The translations under genes and the position numbers were made by a program. A stretch of DNA of 64,000 bases, taken from NCBI GenBank assembly GCA_049601915.1, contig JBMYRB010000001.1:1-64000 (forward strand), in the 5' to 3' direction. This DNA is from UBA8079 sp049601915 (GTDB lineage Bacteria; Pseudomonadota; Alphaproteobacteria; UBA6615). Of the stretch, positions 31,710 to 41,526 are shown one piece after another. Below the pieces are notes generated by a model that was given only the letters and a program-made list of their open reading frames with translations, was not told where the DNA came from and did not search any database. Position 1 is the first letter of the stretch. Each line of letters begins with the position of its first letter.

Positions 31710-32753
31710 ATGAGCACCGAGACCGCGCCGAAAATTTTCGACTACCGCAACGTGGACAAGGCCGACGAGTTCGAGGAAATCCCGGTCCTCGACATGGGGC
31801 CGTACCTGGCCGGTGAACCCGGTGCGGCCGAAGAGCTCGCCGCCAACATCCGTTTCATCCAGGAGACGATCGGTTTCTACGTCGTCATCAATCACGGGAT
31901 CGACCGCGAGCTGATCGACGGGGCCTATCGCGCGCTGAGGGAGTTCTTCCAACTGACCCCGGAGGAAAAGGCGGCGTACAAGTTCGACGAAACATCGGTC
32001 GGCTATATCGCACCGAAATCCACTGTCTATGTCACGTCGAAGATCAACGAGAACACCAAGCAGGATCTGAACGAGACCCTCGTGCTGTGCCTCGACCGCC
32101 CCGACGATCACCCCTATGTCCGCGACGGTGTTCGCTTCACCGGCCCGAACAAATGGCCGGCCATCGAGGGCTTCCGCGAGCCAATGGTGCGCTACCAGTA
32201 TGCGTGTGCAGATCTGGGCCGAAAGATCGTGCCGCTCTACGCGCTGGCGCTCGACAAGCCCATCGACTTCTTCGACAAGCATTTCGGGGAACCGATCATG
32301 TGGACGCGCAACGCCCACTATCCCGCGGTCGAAGCCGAGGAGAACCAGTTCGGCATCTCGCCCCACAGCGACCATTCCTTCCTGACGATCCTGCCGCTCA
32401 CCCGGGTCGCGGGATTGCAGGTGCTGACCCGCCAGGGCAACTGGCTGCCCGCCGGCTTTAACAAGGACGCGCTCGTCATCAACACGGGCGAGTTCCTGAA
32501 CCTCTGGTCGAACGGCCGCTTCATCGCCTCGCCGCATCGCGTCGTGCCGCCCGAAGAGGACCGCATTTCGATGGCCACCTTCTTTGACGCCGCGCCCGAG
32601 ACGCTGGCCGACCCGGCCGACTTCGCCGAGGCGGGCGAAGAGCTGAAATACGAGCCGACGACGATGTACGACTATGTCTGCTGGTACATCGACCGGAACT
32701 ACTCGTCGAAGGCCGGCGGCAAGGCCGAGGGCATCGAGCCCGACGCCGCCTAA
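31710..32753 (+). CDS. 2-oxoglutarate/Fe(II)-dependent oxygenase, isopenicillin-N-synthase-like
   Basis: The 347-residue protein has the DIOX_N N-terminal domain (EIPVLDMGPYLAGEPGA, IGFYVVINHGID) and the double-stranded beta-helix catalytic domain. The iron ligands are seen in FGISPHSDHSFLTILPL (HxD) and FIASPHRVVPP (distal His), and the 2-oxoglutarate arginine in DRISMATFFD (RxS). Such enzymes hydroxylate or oxidise small molecules. Promoter and twin operators lie directly upstream and a TetR gene follows after 31 bases, which suggests induction by the substrate or a related compound. Confidence 0.88.
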   Translation: MSTETAPKIFDYRNVDKADEFEEIPVLDMGPYLAGEPGAAEELAANIRFIQETIGFYVVINHGIDRELIDGAYRALREFFQLTPEEKAAYKFDETSVGYIAPKSTVYVTSKINENTKQDLNETLVLCLDRPDDHPYVRDGVRFTGPNKWPAIEGFREPMVRYQYACADLGRKIVPLYALALDKPIDFFDKHFGEPIMWTRNAHYPAVEAEENQFGISPHSDHSFLTILPLTRVAGLQVLTRQGNWLPAGFNKDALVINTGEFLNLWSNGRFIASPHRVVPPEEDRISMATFFDAAPETLADPADFAEAGEELKYEPTTMYDYVCWYIDRNYSSKAGGKAEGIEPDAA

Positions 32754-32784
32754 GCGCGCCAGCCCGGATTAACGAGGATCAAGC

Positions 32785-33444
32785 ATGGCCGTATCGGTGA
32801 AAACATCCGACAACGAAAAGCGCCAGCGTTTCGCCCCGGCGGAACGCGAGCAATTCATCATCGACGGCGCCATCCAGTTCTTCGCCGATGTGGGGTTCAC
32901 CGGACAGACGCGTGAGCTCGCCCAGAGGCTCGGTATAACCCAGCCACTGCTCTACCGGTACTTCCCGACCAAGCAGGACCTGATCGAGAAGGTCTATGAA
33001 GAGGTCTTTATCGGCCGCTGGAAGACAGCGTGGGAACGGCTTATCGACGATCGCTCGATACCCTTGCGCGATCGTTTGATCGGCTTCTACGACGCCTATG
33101 CCAGCGAGGCGCTGACCTATGAATGGATTCGCATCTACATGTTCGCCGGGCTGGCGGGCGAGGACATCAACCGGCGTTACATCGACCTGCTCGAGAGCCG
33201 CCTGCTGATCCCGATCTGCACGGAGATGCGCGCCACGGCCGGCGCACCGGACCCGGACCAGGTGCCGATATCCGATCTCGAGATAGAGGCCGCCTGGAAC
33301 ATCCACGCCGCGATCTTCTATTACTTCGTGCGCAAGTTCATCTATCGCTCACCGGTCGAGGCCAACCTGGCGGCGTATATCTCCGATACAGTGGATCGCA
33401 CCCTCGACGGCGCCCTGGCCGTCACCAGACAGACGGTCGCCTGA
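32785..33444 (+). CDS. TetR-family transcriptional regulator
   Basis: The 219-residue protein has a TetR N-terminal domain: FIIDGAIQFFADVGFTGQTR, then the recognition helices LAQRLGITQPLLYRYFPTK and DLIEKVYEEV. The C-terminal ligand domain is helical and unassigned. Being second in the oxygenase operon, it most likely represses that operon through the palindromes at 31613-31680, and so controls itself. The effector is unknown. Confidence 0.88.
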   Translation: MAVSVKTSDNEKRQRFAPAEREQFIIDGAIQFFADVGFTGQTRELAQRLGITQPLLYRYFPTKQDLIEKVYEEVFIGRWKTAWERLIDDRSIPLRDRLIGFYDAYASEALTYEWIRIYMFAGLAGEDINRRYIDLLESRLLIPICTEMRATAGAPDPDQVPISDLEIEAAWNIHAAIFYYFVRKFIYRSPVEANLAAYISDTVDRTLDGALAVTRQTVA

Positions 33445-33476
33445 CGGCCGGCGCGGCCCACGCAATCACGACAGAA

Positions 33477-33806
33477 CTAGTTCTTGAACTCGATTTCCAG
33501 CGCGACGATGTCGACATCGCCGATGTTGATCGCGTTATGCTCAACGGGCGCGGCGACATAGGACGACGTGTTCGGCACATAGTCGATCTCACGTGATGTC
33601 CCATCGGGAAACTCGAACAGCAACCGGCCGGTCGAAAGCTGGATCGGCATATAGTCCTGCTCATGCAAATGCCAGCCGGTCTGCTCACCGGGTTTAAAGA
33701 CCCAGTGAGTGACGATCATGCTGTCATCTTCCATCACCACCTTATGGGTGGCGATGCCACGTTCTGCCGCGACGTCAGCAGTCTTTTCCTTGAGCTTAGT
33801 GGACAT
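33477..33806 (-). CDS. Small cupin-domain protein
   Basis: The 109-residue cupin carries VFKPGEQTGWHLHEQDYMPI (HxHxxxY motif) and PVEHNAINIGDVDIVALEIEF. The metal ligands HxH, an acidic residue and the later His are all present. The ATG at 33806 is the natural start; an upstream ATG at 33851 has no support. It might be a small-molecule dioxygenase or a sensor. It is convergent with the TetR gene. Confidence 0.78.
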   Translation of the reverse strand: MSTKLKEKTADVAAERGIATHKVVMEDDSMIVTHWVFKPGEQTGWHLHEQDYMPIQLSTGRLLFEFPDGTSREIDYVPNTSSYVAAPVEHNAINIGDVDIVALEIEFKN

Positions 33807-33885
33807 TTTCGGGCCCTTCAGGTTGCAGCCGGAGGAACGGTCGCCCGGCAAACGGCCAGCGTCAATCGAATTGTAAAGGTCGTTG

Positions 33886-34422
33886 TTACAACAAGCCGTT
33901 CACGATTCCCGTCAGGCGTCGCTGGGTGATGAAGGCGCGGCCGATCTCGCCGCGACCTCCGCCCAGCTTGAAGACCTCTCGGCCCTGCCCGTCGAACACC
34001 ACCACCGCAGGCACCGCAAAAATTCCTCCGGGGGATTCACTCAAGGCCCGGTTGCCGACGACAACCGAGATATCCGGGTGAATCACGTTCACGAAGCGGC
34101 GCAGGCGCGACTGACTGACCGGCCCGGCAAAGTTCTCCATCCAGTTCACGGCGATCATGCTGACCTTGTTGCCGTTGTCGGAAATGTAATCGGCGAGCTC
34201 GACCATCTCCGCGCGGCATGGCGGGCACCAGCTTGCCCAGAAGGTCACAAGAACGGGACGGCCGTCGAAATTCGCGTCTGTCACCGGGCCACGGATGACC
34301 TACAGCCCCTTCAGACTGGACTTGAGAGAATCGTCGAGTGTCGCCGCCCGGGCCGGCGTTCCGGCCAGCATCGCGGCGGGGACCGCAGCGGCGGCGGCGA
34401 TGAATGCGCGTCGATCAAGCAT
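33886..34422 (-). pseudogene. Periplasmic TlpA-type thioredoxin with in-frame amber stop
   Basis: The reading frame starts at 34422 after GGAGG with a signal peptide (RRAFIAAAAAVPAAMLAGTP) and ends at 33886 with a thioredoxin-like domain that keeps its active site (FWASWCPPCRAEM) and the cis-Pro region (GIFAVPAVVVFDGQG). A TAG at 34300-34302, after SLKSSLKGL, splits the two parts without any frame change. The domain beyond the stop lacks a credible start of its own; a GTG exists at 34284 but would give a cytoplasmic protein. I read it as a recent nonsense mutation or a sequencing error. Confidence 0.8.
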
Positions 34423-34498
34423 GGCGTACCTCCAGATATTCCGATCTGTAAGACACCATCGCCGGGGCCACGGACAATCAACATTGTCGTGAGGAGAA

Positions 34499-35103
34499 TT
34501 ACTGCCGCAGGCGTTCCTGCTCGAGCACACGCGCCTCCAATTCGGCTCCACGCAAGACATCGAGCGCGATCCCCGACCGGCACTGGTTCCGGCACACTAC
34601 AATCCAGCGTGGCGCGTCGCCGCACAGATAGATGAACATATTCGCCACGTCACCACGGTACACCGACACCGTATCGAGCTGGAACACGTCACCGAGATCC
34701 TGCGGAATGTCCTCCTCCTCGTAGGCGTTGCGCCAGAGATCGAGGAGAAAATCCCGCTGCACATCGGTCGCCAGACGCGCGGCAAATCGGTCGAAACGAA
34801 GATCATATTTGGTCAACGCGCTCGATCCCTCGAGGATACCCGCCGGGGCGGCGGCGAGCTGGAACGGGATCGCCGTTCCACGCTCGAGCCACATCTCCAC
34901 CTCCTCCCCGACACGCGCGGTCAGGGTCTGCCCCTCTCGGTATAGAGCAGGATGATCCACTTGGCGACGGGCGGCGGGATTTCGGCGACGGTCCCCGGCG
35001 ACGCGTTCTCACAGAGAATGTCCGGGCCCGTATCGGTCTGGGCTACCGCCGCAAGCGGCGCGAGCGACAGCACAAGAAAGTTTAAGAATACAAACTCGCG
35101 CAT
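34499..35103 (-). pseudogene. Exported hypothetical protein, frameshifted
   Basis: The first part (35103 to about 34935) has a signal peptide (MREFVFLNFLVLSLAPLAAV) and then ILCENASPGTVAEIPPPVAK before it ends in a stop. The second part, in another frame, continues with GQTLTARVGEEVEMWLERGT, YDLRFDRFAARLATDVQRDF and WIVVCRNQCRSGIAL. Restoring one G in the run at 34931-34934 joins them into one protein of about 200 residues. The family is not recognised. The G-run position makes a sequencing error possible. Confidence 0.65.
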
Positions 35104-35136
35104 GATCGAAGACGCTAACACGCGTCGGGCAGGTCG

Positions 35137-36492
35137 TCAGCCGCCCGTCAGCGCCTCCAGCTCATGGGCCGCGAGCATCCTCGCCTGCCGGTCGGCGAGG
35201 CCGTCGATGTCGAACGTGTCGATCAGGTCGTGGAATACCCGGTGCCAGTTGAGTTCGGCCCGCAGGCGCAGGAACACCGAGCCCAGCCCGACGGCGGCAC
35301 GGTCCATCAGCACAAACTCCCGTGGCGGCGTGACCCCGCCCAGGCCGCGCAATTTCTCCTGCACCTGGTGGGCGATGTTGGCGCCGTAGAGTCCGGATTC
35401 CGATTCCTGAATCCGCTGCACCTTGTCTTCCATCAACGGCCGGTAGAGGAACTCTGCCCAGATGTTGAGCGCGTCGAGCAGCTCGTTGGAGATGTTCTCG
35501 AACCCCCAGCTTTCATAGGCGTGCGCGGCCCGATCGCGGTCCCCCTCGCGCAGCGCGTGATAGAGCTCGATCACACCGCGCACTAAGGCGGGCGGGAAGA
35601 TCCGGATGCAACCGAAATCATAAAGATTGATCGTGGCATCATCATTCACCGTGTAGTTGCCCAGATGGGGATCGCCATGTATCACGCCATAGCCATAGAA
35701 GGGCACATACCAGGCGCGGAACATGTTCAGCGCCGCGGCCTTGCGCGCCTCGGGATCCGCCGCCTCGGCGAAGCTTGCCATCGGCTGCCCTTCGAGCCAG
35801 CTCGTGGTGAGAAGGCGACCGCTGGACAGAGTGTCGGCCACCCGGGGGACATGCACCCCCGGCTCATCCGCCAGCATCGCGCCGTATAGATTCGTGTGCC
35901 GGGCCTCGCGCCTGTAATCGAGTTCCTCGGTCAGGCGCTCGGAAAGCTCGGCATGAATCTGGCTCGGGTCGATCGCGGAATCGTAGCGGCGATAGAGACC
36001 AAACACGATTTTCAGCTGGTTGAGGTCCGCAGCCACGGTCGAGGCCATATCGGGATATTGGAGTTTGCAGGCCAGTGCTGCACCGTCATGGCCGGTCGCC
36101 TTGTGCACCTGCCCGAGGGATGCTGCCCGGGCCGCCGTGCGATCGAACTCCGCGAACTTCTCCAGCCAGTCATCACCCAGTTCGGCGGCCATGCGCCGAC
36201 GTACGAACGGCCATCCCATGGGTGGCGCGTTCGCCTGAAGCTCCTCCAACTCCCGCGCATAGTCGGCCGGCAGCGCATCGGGAATGGTGGCCAGTATCTG
36301 CGCTGCTTTCATGAGCGGCCCCTTCAGGCCGCCCAGCGCGGCCTTCAGGTCTGCCGCGTTGCGCTCGGGGTCCGCCGGGCGACCGAGGTAGCGCTGCCCG
36401 GCCATGCGGACCGCCGCCCCACCAACCGCGGCGCCGACCCGGCCATAGCGGCCTACCCGGCCGCGCACGGTCGCGCGCTCGTCATCCGCCAT
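35137..36492 (-). CDS. ABC1/UbiB-family atypical kinase (AarF-like)
   Basis: The 451-residue protein has the ABC1 kinase-like core. The signature KxGQ appears as LMKAAQILATIPDALP, followed by ARAASLGQVHKATGHDGAALACKLQYPDM with the ATP-binding lysine, and the catalytic HGDPHLGNYTVND with IRIFPP after it. Family members support ubiquinone synthesis or lipid homeostasis. No C-terminal membrane helix is visible, in contrast to UbiB itself, so it is closer to the soluble AarF-like group. It precedes the peptidase gene by 24 bases and may follow it in one transcript. Confidence 0.85.
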   Translation of the reverse strand: MADDERATVRGRVGRYGRVGAAVGGAAVRMAGQRYLGRPADPERNAADLKAALGGLKGPLMKAAQILATIPDALPADYARELEELQANAPPMGWPFVRRRMAAELGDDWLEKFAEFDRTAARAASLGQVHKATGHDGAALACKLQYPDMASTVAADLNQLKIVFGLYRRYDSAIDPSQIHAELSERLTEELDYRREARHTNLYGAMLADEPGVHVPRVADTLSSGRLLTTSWLEGQPMASFAEAADPEARKAAALNMFRAWYVPFYGYGVIHGDPHLGNYTVNDDATINLYDFGCIRIFPPALVRGVIELYHALREGDRDRAAHAYESWGFENISNELLDALNIWAEFLYRPLMEDKVQRIQESESGLYGANIAHQVQEKLRGLGGVTPPREFVLMDRAAVGLGSVFLRLRAELNWHRVFHDLIDTFDIDGLADRQARMLAAHELEALTGG

Positions 36493-36516
36493 GGGTCATC
36501 GCACAACGGTCACCGA

Positions 36517-38361
36517 TCACGCTTCCAACGCCTCGAGCTCGTCGATGAGACCGGAAATGACATCCAGCCCGCGCTGCCAGAAGGCCGGATCGGACGCGTC
36601 CAGACCGAAGGGTGCGAGAAGCTCCTTGTGGCGGAGCGTACCCCCCGCCCGCAGCATGTCCAGATAGCGCTCGGCAAAGCCGTCGGCCGCGCCCTCGTAG
36701 ACGCCGTAGAGCGAGTTCACCAGGCAGTCGCCGAAAGCATAGGCGTAGACGTAGAAGGGCGAATGAATGAAGTGGGGGATGTAGGTCCAGAAATACTTGT
36801 ACTCATCCTCGAAGCGGATGGCCGGGCCGAGGCTCTCGGCCTGAATCTCCATCCATATGTCGCAAATCTCCTCGGTGAGGAGCTCACCCTCGGCACGCTT
36901 GTCGTGCAACCGCCGTTCAAACTCGTGAAACGCGATCTGGCGCACCACGGTGTTGATCATGTCTTCGACTTTCGAGCTGAGCATTGTCCGGCGCAGCTTG
37001 GCGTTGTCCGCTTCCGCCAGCAGCTTGCGGAAGGTCAGCATTTCGCCGAACACGGAGGCCGTCTCGGCCAGGGTCAGCGGGGTATCCGACATCAGATGCC
37101 CCTGCCCGCCCGCCAGCACCTGATGCACGCCATGGCCCAGTTCATGGGCAAGGGTCATCACGTCGCGGGTTTTTCCCTGATAGTTGAGCAGCAAATAGGG
37201 ATGGGCGCTGGGCACGGTCGGGTGCGCGAACGCACCGGGTGACTTGCCCGGCCGGACCGGCGTGTCGATCCAGTCATTGTCGAAAAACTTCTGCGCGACC
37301 TCGGCCAGCGCCGGCGAGAATTGCCCGTAGGCATCGAGGACCTTGGTGACCGCGTCACCCCATTGGATGGTCGAGTCATCATCGTCGGGCAGCGGCGCGT
37401 TCCGGTCCCAATAGTCGAGCTGGTTGACACCGAACCACTTCGCCTTCAACGCATAATAGCGATGGGACAGGTCGGGATAGGCTCCCCGCACGGCCGTCAC
37501 CAACGCATCGACCACCTCGTCTTCAACCACGTTGGCGAGGTTGCGGCTGGAGACCGGGCGGGCAAAGCCGCGCCACTTGTCCTCGATCTCCTTGTCCTTC
37601 GCGAGGGTGTTCGTGATGTGGGTGAAGGTCCGCGCGTTCGCACCCAAAACTGCGCCGAGGGATTTGGCCGCGGCCTTGCGCACCGCGCCGTCGCTGTCGG
37701 ACAGAAGGTTGAGCACCTCCGCGCTGGTCATTTCCCGGTTGCCGGTCGGCAGTTCGACGTCGAAGCGCAGATCCGCCATGGTTTCGTCGAATAGGCGATT
37801 CCACGCGGCACGTCCCGCGACACTTTTTTCAAGCAACAGTTTCTCGAGCTGATCGTCCAGCTGATGCTCGCGGTATGCGCGGCTGTCACGCAGCCAGGGC
37901 GCGTAGCGTTGCAGGGCCTCGGATTCCCCTAGCTGGGTTTTGAGGCGGACATCCTCGATCCGGTTGATCTCCAGCGCGAAGAAAAGGAGATGAGACGAAA
38001 TCTCCGTTACCGTCTCCTGCATCGACTGCATGAATTTCCCGTTCTCGGGGTCGGTCATGTCACCGGCATACAGCAGCCCGGCGTAACTCATCACCCGAGA
38101 TAGCGCTTCGTCGATCACCTCATATGTGGAAATGGCCGCGGCCAACGCATCACCATCGAGATCCGCGAGCTTTCCCTGGTAACGGGCCTCGAACGCCTTT
38201 GAATCCTTGCGTGACGACGTAATGGTCGTGGTCAGTTCCGGACTGTCGGGTGCGGGAAACAGGTCGGTCAGATCCCATTCGGGAAGCTTTTCGCACCTGG
38301 CCCGCGCGGGACTTCCTTCGGGGGCCCGCAGCGGGGATGGGACAGGGGAATTTCCGGACAT
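36517..38361 (-). CDS. pepF: Oligoendopeptidase F (M3B metallopeptidase)
   Basis: The 614-residue cytoplasmic zinc peptidase contains the HExxH motif in MTLAHELGHGVHQVLAG (about residue 406) with the downstream glutamate in LAETASVFGEMLTF. The N-terminal part (LPEWDLTDLFPAPDSPEL) is typical of PepF. It cleaves oligopeptides of roughly 7-17 residues. The start at 38361 follows AAGGAG at a good distance. It is divergent from fadD over a 120-base gap that must hold both promoters. Confidence 0.92.
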   Translation of the reverse strand: MSGNSPVPSPLRAPEGSPARARCEKLPEWDLTDLFPAPDSPELTTTITSSRKDSKAFEARYQGKLADLDGDALAAAISTYEVIDEALSRVMSYAGLLYAGDMTDPENGKFMQSMQETVTEISSHLLFFALEINRIEDVRLKTQLGESEALQRYAPWLRDSRAYREHQLDDQLEKLLLEKSVAGRAAWNRLFDETMADLRFDVELPTGNREMTSAEVLNLLSDSDGAVRKAAAKSLGAVLGANARTFTHITNTLAKDKEIEDKWRGFARPVSSRNLANVVEDEVVDALVTAVRGAYPDLSHRYYALKAKWFGVNQLDYWDRNAPLPDDDDSTIQWGDAVTKVLDAYGQFSPALAEVAQKFFDNDWIDTPVRPGKSPGAFAHPTVPSAHPYLLLNYQGKTRDVMTLAHELGHGVHQVLAGGQGHLMSDTPLTLAETASVFGEMLTFRKLLAEADNAKLRRTMLSSKVEDMINTVVRQIAFHEFERRLHDKRAEGELLTEEICDIWMEIQAESLGPAIRFEDEYKYFWTYIPHFIHSPFYVYAYAFGDCLVNSLYGVYEGAADGFAERYLDMLRAGGTLRHKELLAPFGLDASDPAFWQRGLDVISGLIDELEALEA

Positions 38362-38481
38362 GTCGACAGCTCCTTGAATCGCGTTAAGAGATAGGCTCCA
38401 TTGAACCGCGCAACAAGCGCTCATCGGGATTTTCACGCGCTTTTGCGGCCGCCGAAACGACCGGGAAACAGGGTAATCGCA

Positions 38482-40302
38482 ATGGACTACACCGAACGCT
38501 ACGAACGCTGGCAGAACCTGCCGCAGATGTTTTTCGACAAGGCCGACGCGCGCGGCACAGACGCGATGTTCTGGTCCAAGCGTTCCGACGCCTGGCAGCC
38601 CGTATCGTGGCATGAGGCGCGCGACACGGTGAGCGCTGTTTCGCGCGGCCTGCGGCGCATCGGCGTCGAGCGCGGCGACCGGGTCATGCTGGTCTCGGAG
38701 AACCGGCCTGAATGGGGCCTGGCCGACCTCGCCATCATGTCGGCAGGCGGCATAACCGTGCCCGCCTACACCACCAACACGGTGACCGACCACATCCACA
38801 TCATCACCGACTGCGACCCGCGCGTTGCCATCGTGTCCACCGAACGGTTGGCCGAACGTCTGCTACCCGCAATCCGCAACACCGGCACGATCAAAACGGT
38901 CATCACCATGGAGGGTGCCGGCGGCGAGAGCGACGGGATCGTCATCATCAACTGGCACGACCTCCACGATTCAGGCGCGGAGACCGACGACGACGTTGCC
39001 ACCATGATCGACCAAACCGCACGCACCGACACCGCATGCCTGATTTACACCTCCGGCACCGGCGGCACCCCCAAGGGAGTGATGCTGAGCCACGGCGCAA
39101 TCCTGTGCAATTGCGTGGGTGCCTATCACCTGTTCGAAATGGACAAGCTCCTAGAGATGGACAACGAGACCTTCCTGTCCTTCCTGCCGCTGAGCCATTC
39201 CTATGAACATACGGCGGGGCTTTTTTTCCCGATCTCGATCGGTGCCCAGGTCTATTACGCAGAAAGCGTGGACAAGCTGGCCGCGAATATGGGCGAGATT
39301 CATCCCACAATCATGACGGCCGTGCCGCGGCTTTACGAATCCATGCACCAGCGGATCATGGCCGGGGTGGAGCGCAAGGGCGGGCTGTCGGAAAAGCTCT
39401 TCCGCAAGGCCGTGTCTCTGGGCATCAAGCGCTACGAAGCGGGCGCGGCCGGCATGTCGATGGTCGAGCGGATACAGGATTCCGTTCTCGACAAGCTGGT
39501 GCGCAAGAAAGTGTCCGAACGTTTCGGCGGCCGGCTCAAGGCGTTCGTCTCCGGCGGAGCACCCCTCAACTATGATATCGGCGTCTTCTTCCTGGCGCTG
39601 GGCGTGCGCCTGCTCCAAGGCTACGGCCAGACCGAAACGGCACCGGTGGTCAGCGCCAACCCGCCGTCACGCATCAAGATCGACACGGTCGGTCCGGCCT
39701 TCCCCGGCGTGGATCTGCGCATCGCCGAGGATGGCGAGATCCTGATCAAGGGCGAGCTGACCATGCAGGGCTACTGGAACGCGCCGGACCTGACGGCGGA
39801 AACCTTGCGCGACGGCTGGGTGCATACCGGCGACATCGGCGTGCTGGACGAAGACGGCTATATCAAGATCACCGACCGCAAGAAGGACATCATCGTCAAT
39901 TCCGGTGGCGACAATGTCTCACCCCAGCGTGTCGAGGGTACGCTGGTGTTCGAGGCCGAGATCAACCAGGCGATGGTCTATGGCGACAAGCGCCCCCATC
40001 TTGTCGCGGTGCTGGTGCCCGATGACGACTTCATTCGTACATGGGCATCGGAAAACGACCGGGAGCCGGACCTCGCAGCACTTGCCGATTCCGAGGCCTT
40101 CCATGAACGCCTGCGCGAGGCGCTGGATCGGGCAAACGAACGCTTGGGTATGATCGAGCAGGTCCGGCGTTTCATCATCGCTGATGAGGCGTTTACGACC
40201 GATAACGGCCTGATGACGCCATCACTGAAGATCCGGCGCCACGTGATCCGGGAAATCTACGGGGAGCGCCTCGAGGCGTTGTATGGGCGGGCCCGGGGTT
40301 AA
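38482..40302 (+). CDS. Long-chain acyl-CoA synthetase (AMP-forming)
   Basis: The 606-residue enzyme activates fatty acids as acyl-CoA with ATP. The AMP-binding motif is LIYTSGTGGTPKGVMLSHG, followed by LPLSHSYEHTAG, GYGQTETAPVVSANPP (A5), GWVHTGDIGVLDEDGYIKI with the hinge DRKKDIIVNSGGDNVSP, and the C-terminal lid. It belongs to the group with ACSL-like architecture (COG1022). The start at 38482 is chosen because upstream codons have no conserved sequence. No beta-oxidation genes are close by. Confidence 0.9.
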   Translation: MDYTERYERWQNLPQMFFDKADARGTDAMFWSKRSDAWQPVSWHEARDTVSAVSRGLRRIGVERGDRVMLVSENRPEWGLADLAIMSAGGITVPAYTTNTVTDHIHIITDCDPRVAIVSTERLAERLLPAIRNTGTIKTVITMEGAGGESDGIVIINWHDLHDSGAETDDDVATMIDQTARTDTACLIYTSGTGGTPKGVMLSHGAILCNCVGAYHLFEMDKLLEMDNETFLSFLPLSHSYEHTAGLFFPISIGAQVYYAESVDKLAANMGEIHPTIMTAVPRLYESMHQRIMAGVERKGGLSEKLFRKAVSLGIKRYEAGAAGMSMVERIQDSVLDKLVRKKVSERFGGRLKAFVSGGAPLNYDIGVFFLALGVRLLQGYGQTETAPVVSANPPSRIKIDTVGPAFPGVDLRIAEDGEILIKGELTMQGYWNAPDLTAETLRDGWVHTGDIGVLDEDGYIKITDRKKDIIVNSGGDNVSPQRVEGTLVFEAEINQAMVYGDKRPHLVAVLVPDDDFIRTWASENDREPDLAALADSEAFHERLREALDRANERLGMIEQVRRFIIADEAFTTDNGLMTPSLKIRRHVIREIYGERLEALYGRARG

Positions 40303-40314
40303 ACCCGTGGTCGG

Positions 40315-41289
40315 CTAGCCGTGATACGCGCGGAACCAGGCCACGAAATTGGGGATTCCCGCATCAATAGGCATCTTGGGCTCGAAGCCGAAATCGCGCT
40401 GGCTGGCGCTGATGTCCGCATAGGTCGCCTGCACGTCACCGGGCTGCATGGGCTGAAAGTCGATCTCGGCTTTGGTGTCGAGCGCGTCCTCGATCACACC
40501 GATGAACCGCATCAGCTGTTCTGACTGGTTGTTACCAAGATTGTAGACCCGGTGGGGCAGCTTACCGTCGGCATCGGGTGTCGGCGGCAGGTCGAGCACC
40601 GAGAGCACACCCGCTACGATATCGTCCACATAGGTGAAATCGCGCTGCATATTGCCATTGTTGAAGACCGGGATCGGCTCGCCGTCGACGATCTTGCGGG
40701 TGAAGATATAGGCGGACATGTCCGGCCGGCCCCAGGGCCCGTAGACCGTGAAGAAACGCAGCCCCGTCAGCGGCAGTCCATAGGTGACCACATAGGCGTT
40801 GCTCATCAACTCGTCGGATTTCTTGGTCGCGGCGTAGAGTGACACGGGGTTGTCGACCTGGTCTTCCACCGAAAAAGGCAGCTTGGTGTTGCCGCCATAG
40901 ACCGACGAGGAGCTGGCATAAACCATGTGTTGCAGGTCGTCGCCGAGCGTGCGCGCGACTTCGAGCATGTTCATATGGCCGACGATATTGGCCTGAATAT
41001 ACGCGCCGGGATTCTCCATGCTGTAGCGCACACCCGCCTGGGCGGCGAGGTGAACGATCCGGTCCACACCCTTGGCCGCGGCCAGCACGGTGTCGAGATC
41101 GGCGATGTCGCCGCGCACAAACGAGAACTTCTCATGGGGCGTGAGCTGCGCCAGGCGCGCTTCCTTGAGGGCGACATCGTAATAGTCGTTCAGGTTGTCG
41201 ATCCCGACGACGGTCTCGCCGCGCGCGAGAAGCGCCTGGCCGACATGCATACCAATGAAACCGGCCACACCGGTCAGAAGAACTGTCAT
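40315..41289 (-). CDS. NAD-dependent nucleotide-sugar epimerase, UDP-glucuronate 4-epimerase-like
   Basis: The 324-residue extended SDR has VLLTGVAGFIGMHVGQALLARG, NDYYDVALKEARLAQL (typical of UDP-glucuronate epimerases), the serine of MVYASSSSVYGG and the catalytic YAATKKSDE (YxxxK). It continues GLRFFTVYGPWGRPDMS. It should provide UDP-galacturonate for envelope polysaccharide. There are no glycosyltransferase genes nearby, so the product's use is not shown. The gene is convergent with fadD over 12 bases. Confidence 0.88.
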   Translation of the reverse strand: MTVLLTGVAGFIGMHVGQALLARGETVVGIDNLNDYYDVALKEARLAQLTPHEKFSFVRGDIADLDTVLAAAKGVDRIVHLAAQAGVRYSMENPGAYIQANIVGHMNMLEVARTLGDDLQHMVYASSSSVYGGNTKLPFSVEDQVDNPVSLYAATKKSDELMSNAYVVTYGLPLTGLRFFTVYGPWGRPDMSAYIFTRKIVDGEPIPVFNNGNMQRDFTYVDDIVAGVLSVLDLPPTPDADGKLPHRVYNLGNNQSEQLMRFIGVIEDALDTKAEIDFQPMQPGDVQATYADISASQRDFGFEPKMPIDAGIPNFVAWFRAYHG

Positions 41290-41526
41290 GACGTCACGAA
41301 ATCCGCTTGCGTCTTCGGGTGCATGCTCACGCGCATGTTCAACCGATCATATAAATCAGACACGCCGTGATTGCACGTCGCCCGGTGAAACAAGCACAAT
41401 GGAAACCGAACTGGTCCCATTTGTCATGCCCACGCACAGGTGAGTGCCAGTGATTAGACAAATAGGACAGTAATGCTTACATTTCTGTTCGAGGCCGCGC
41501 CAGCGGCCCAGCAGGGAGAGACATTC

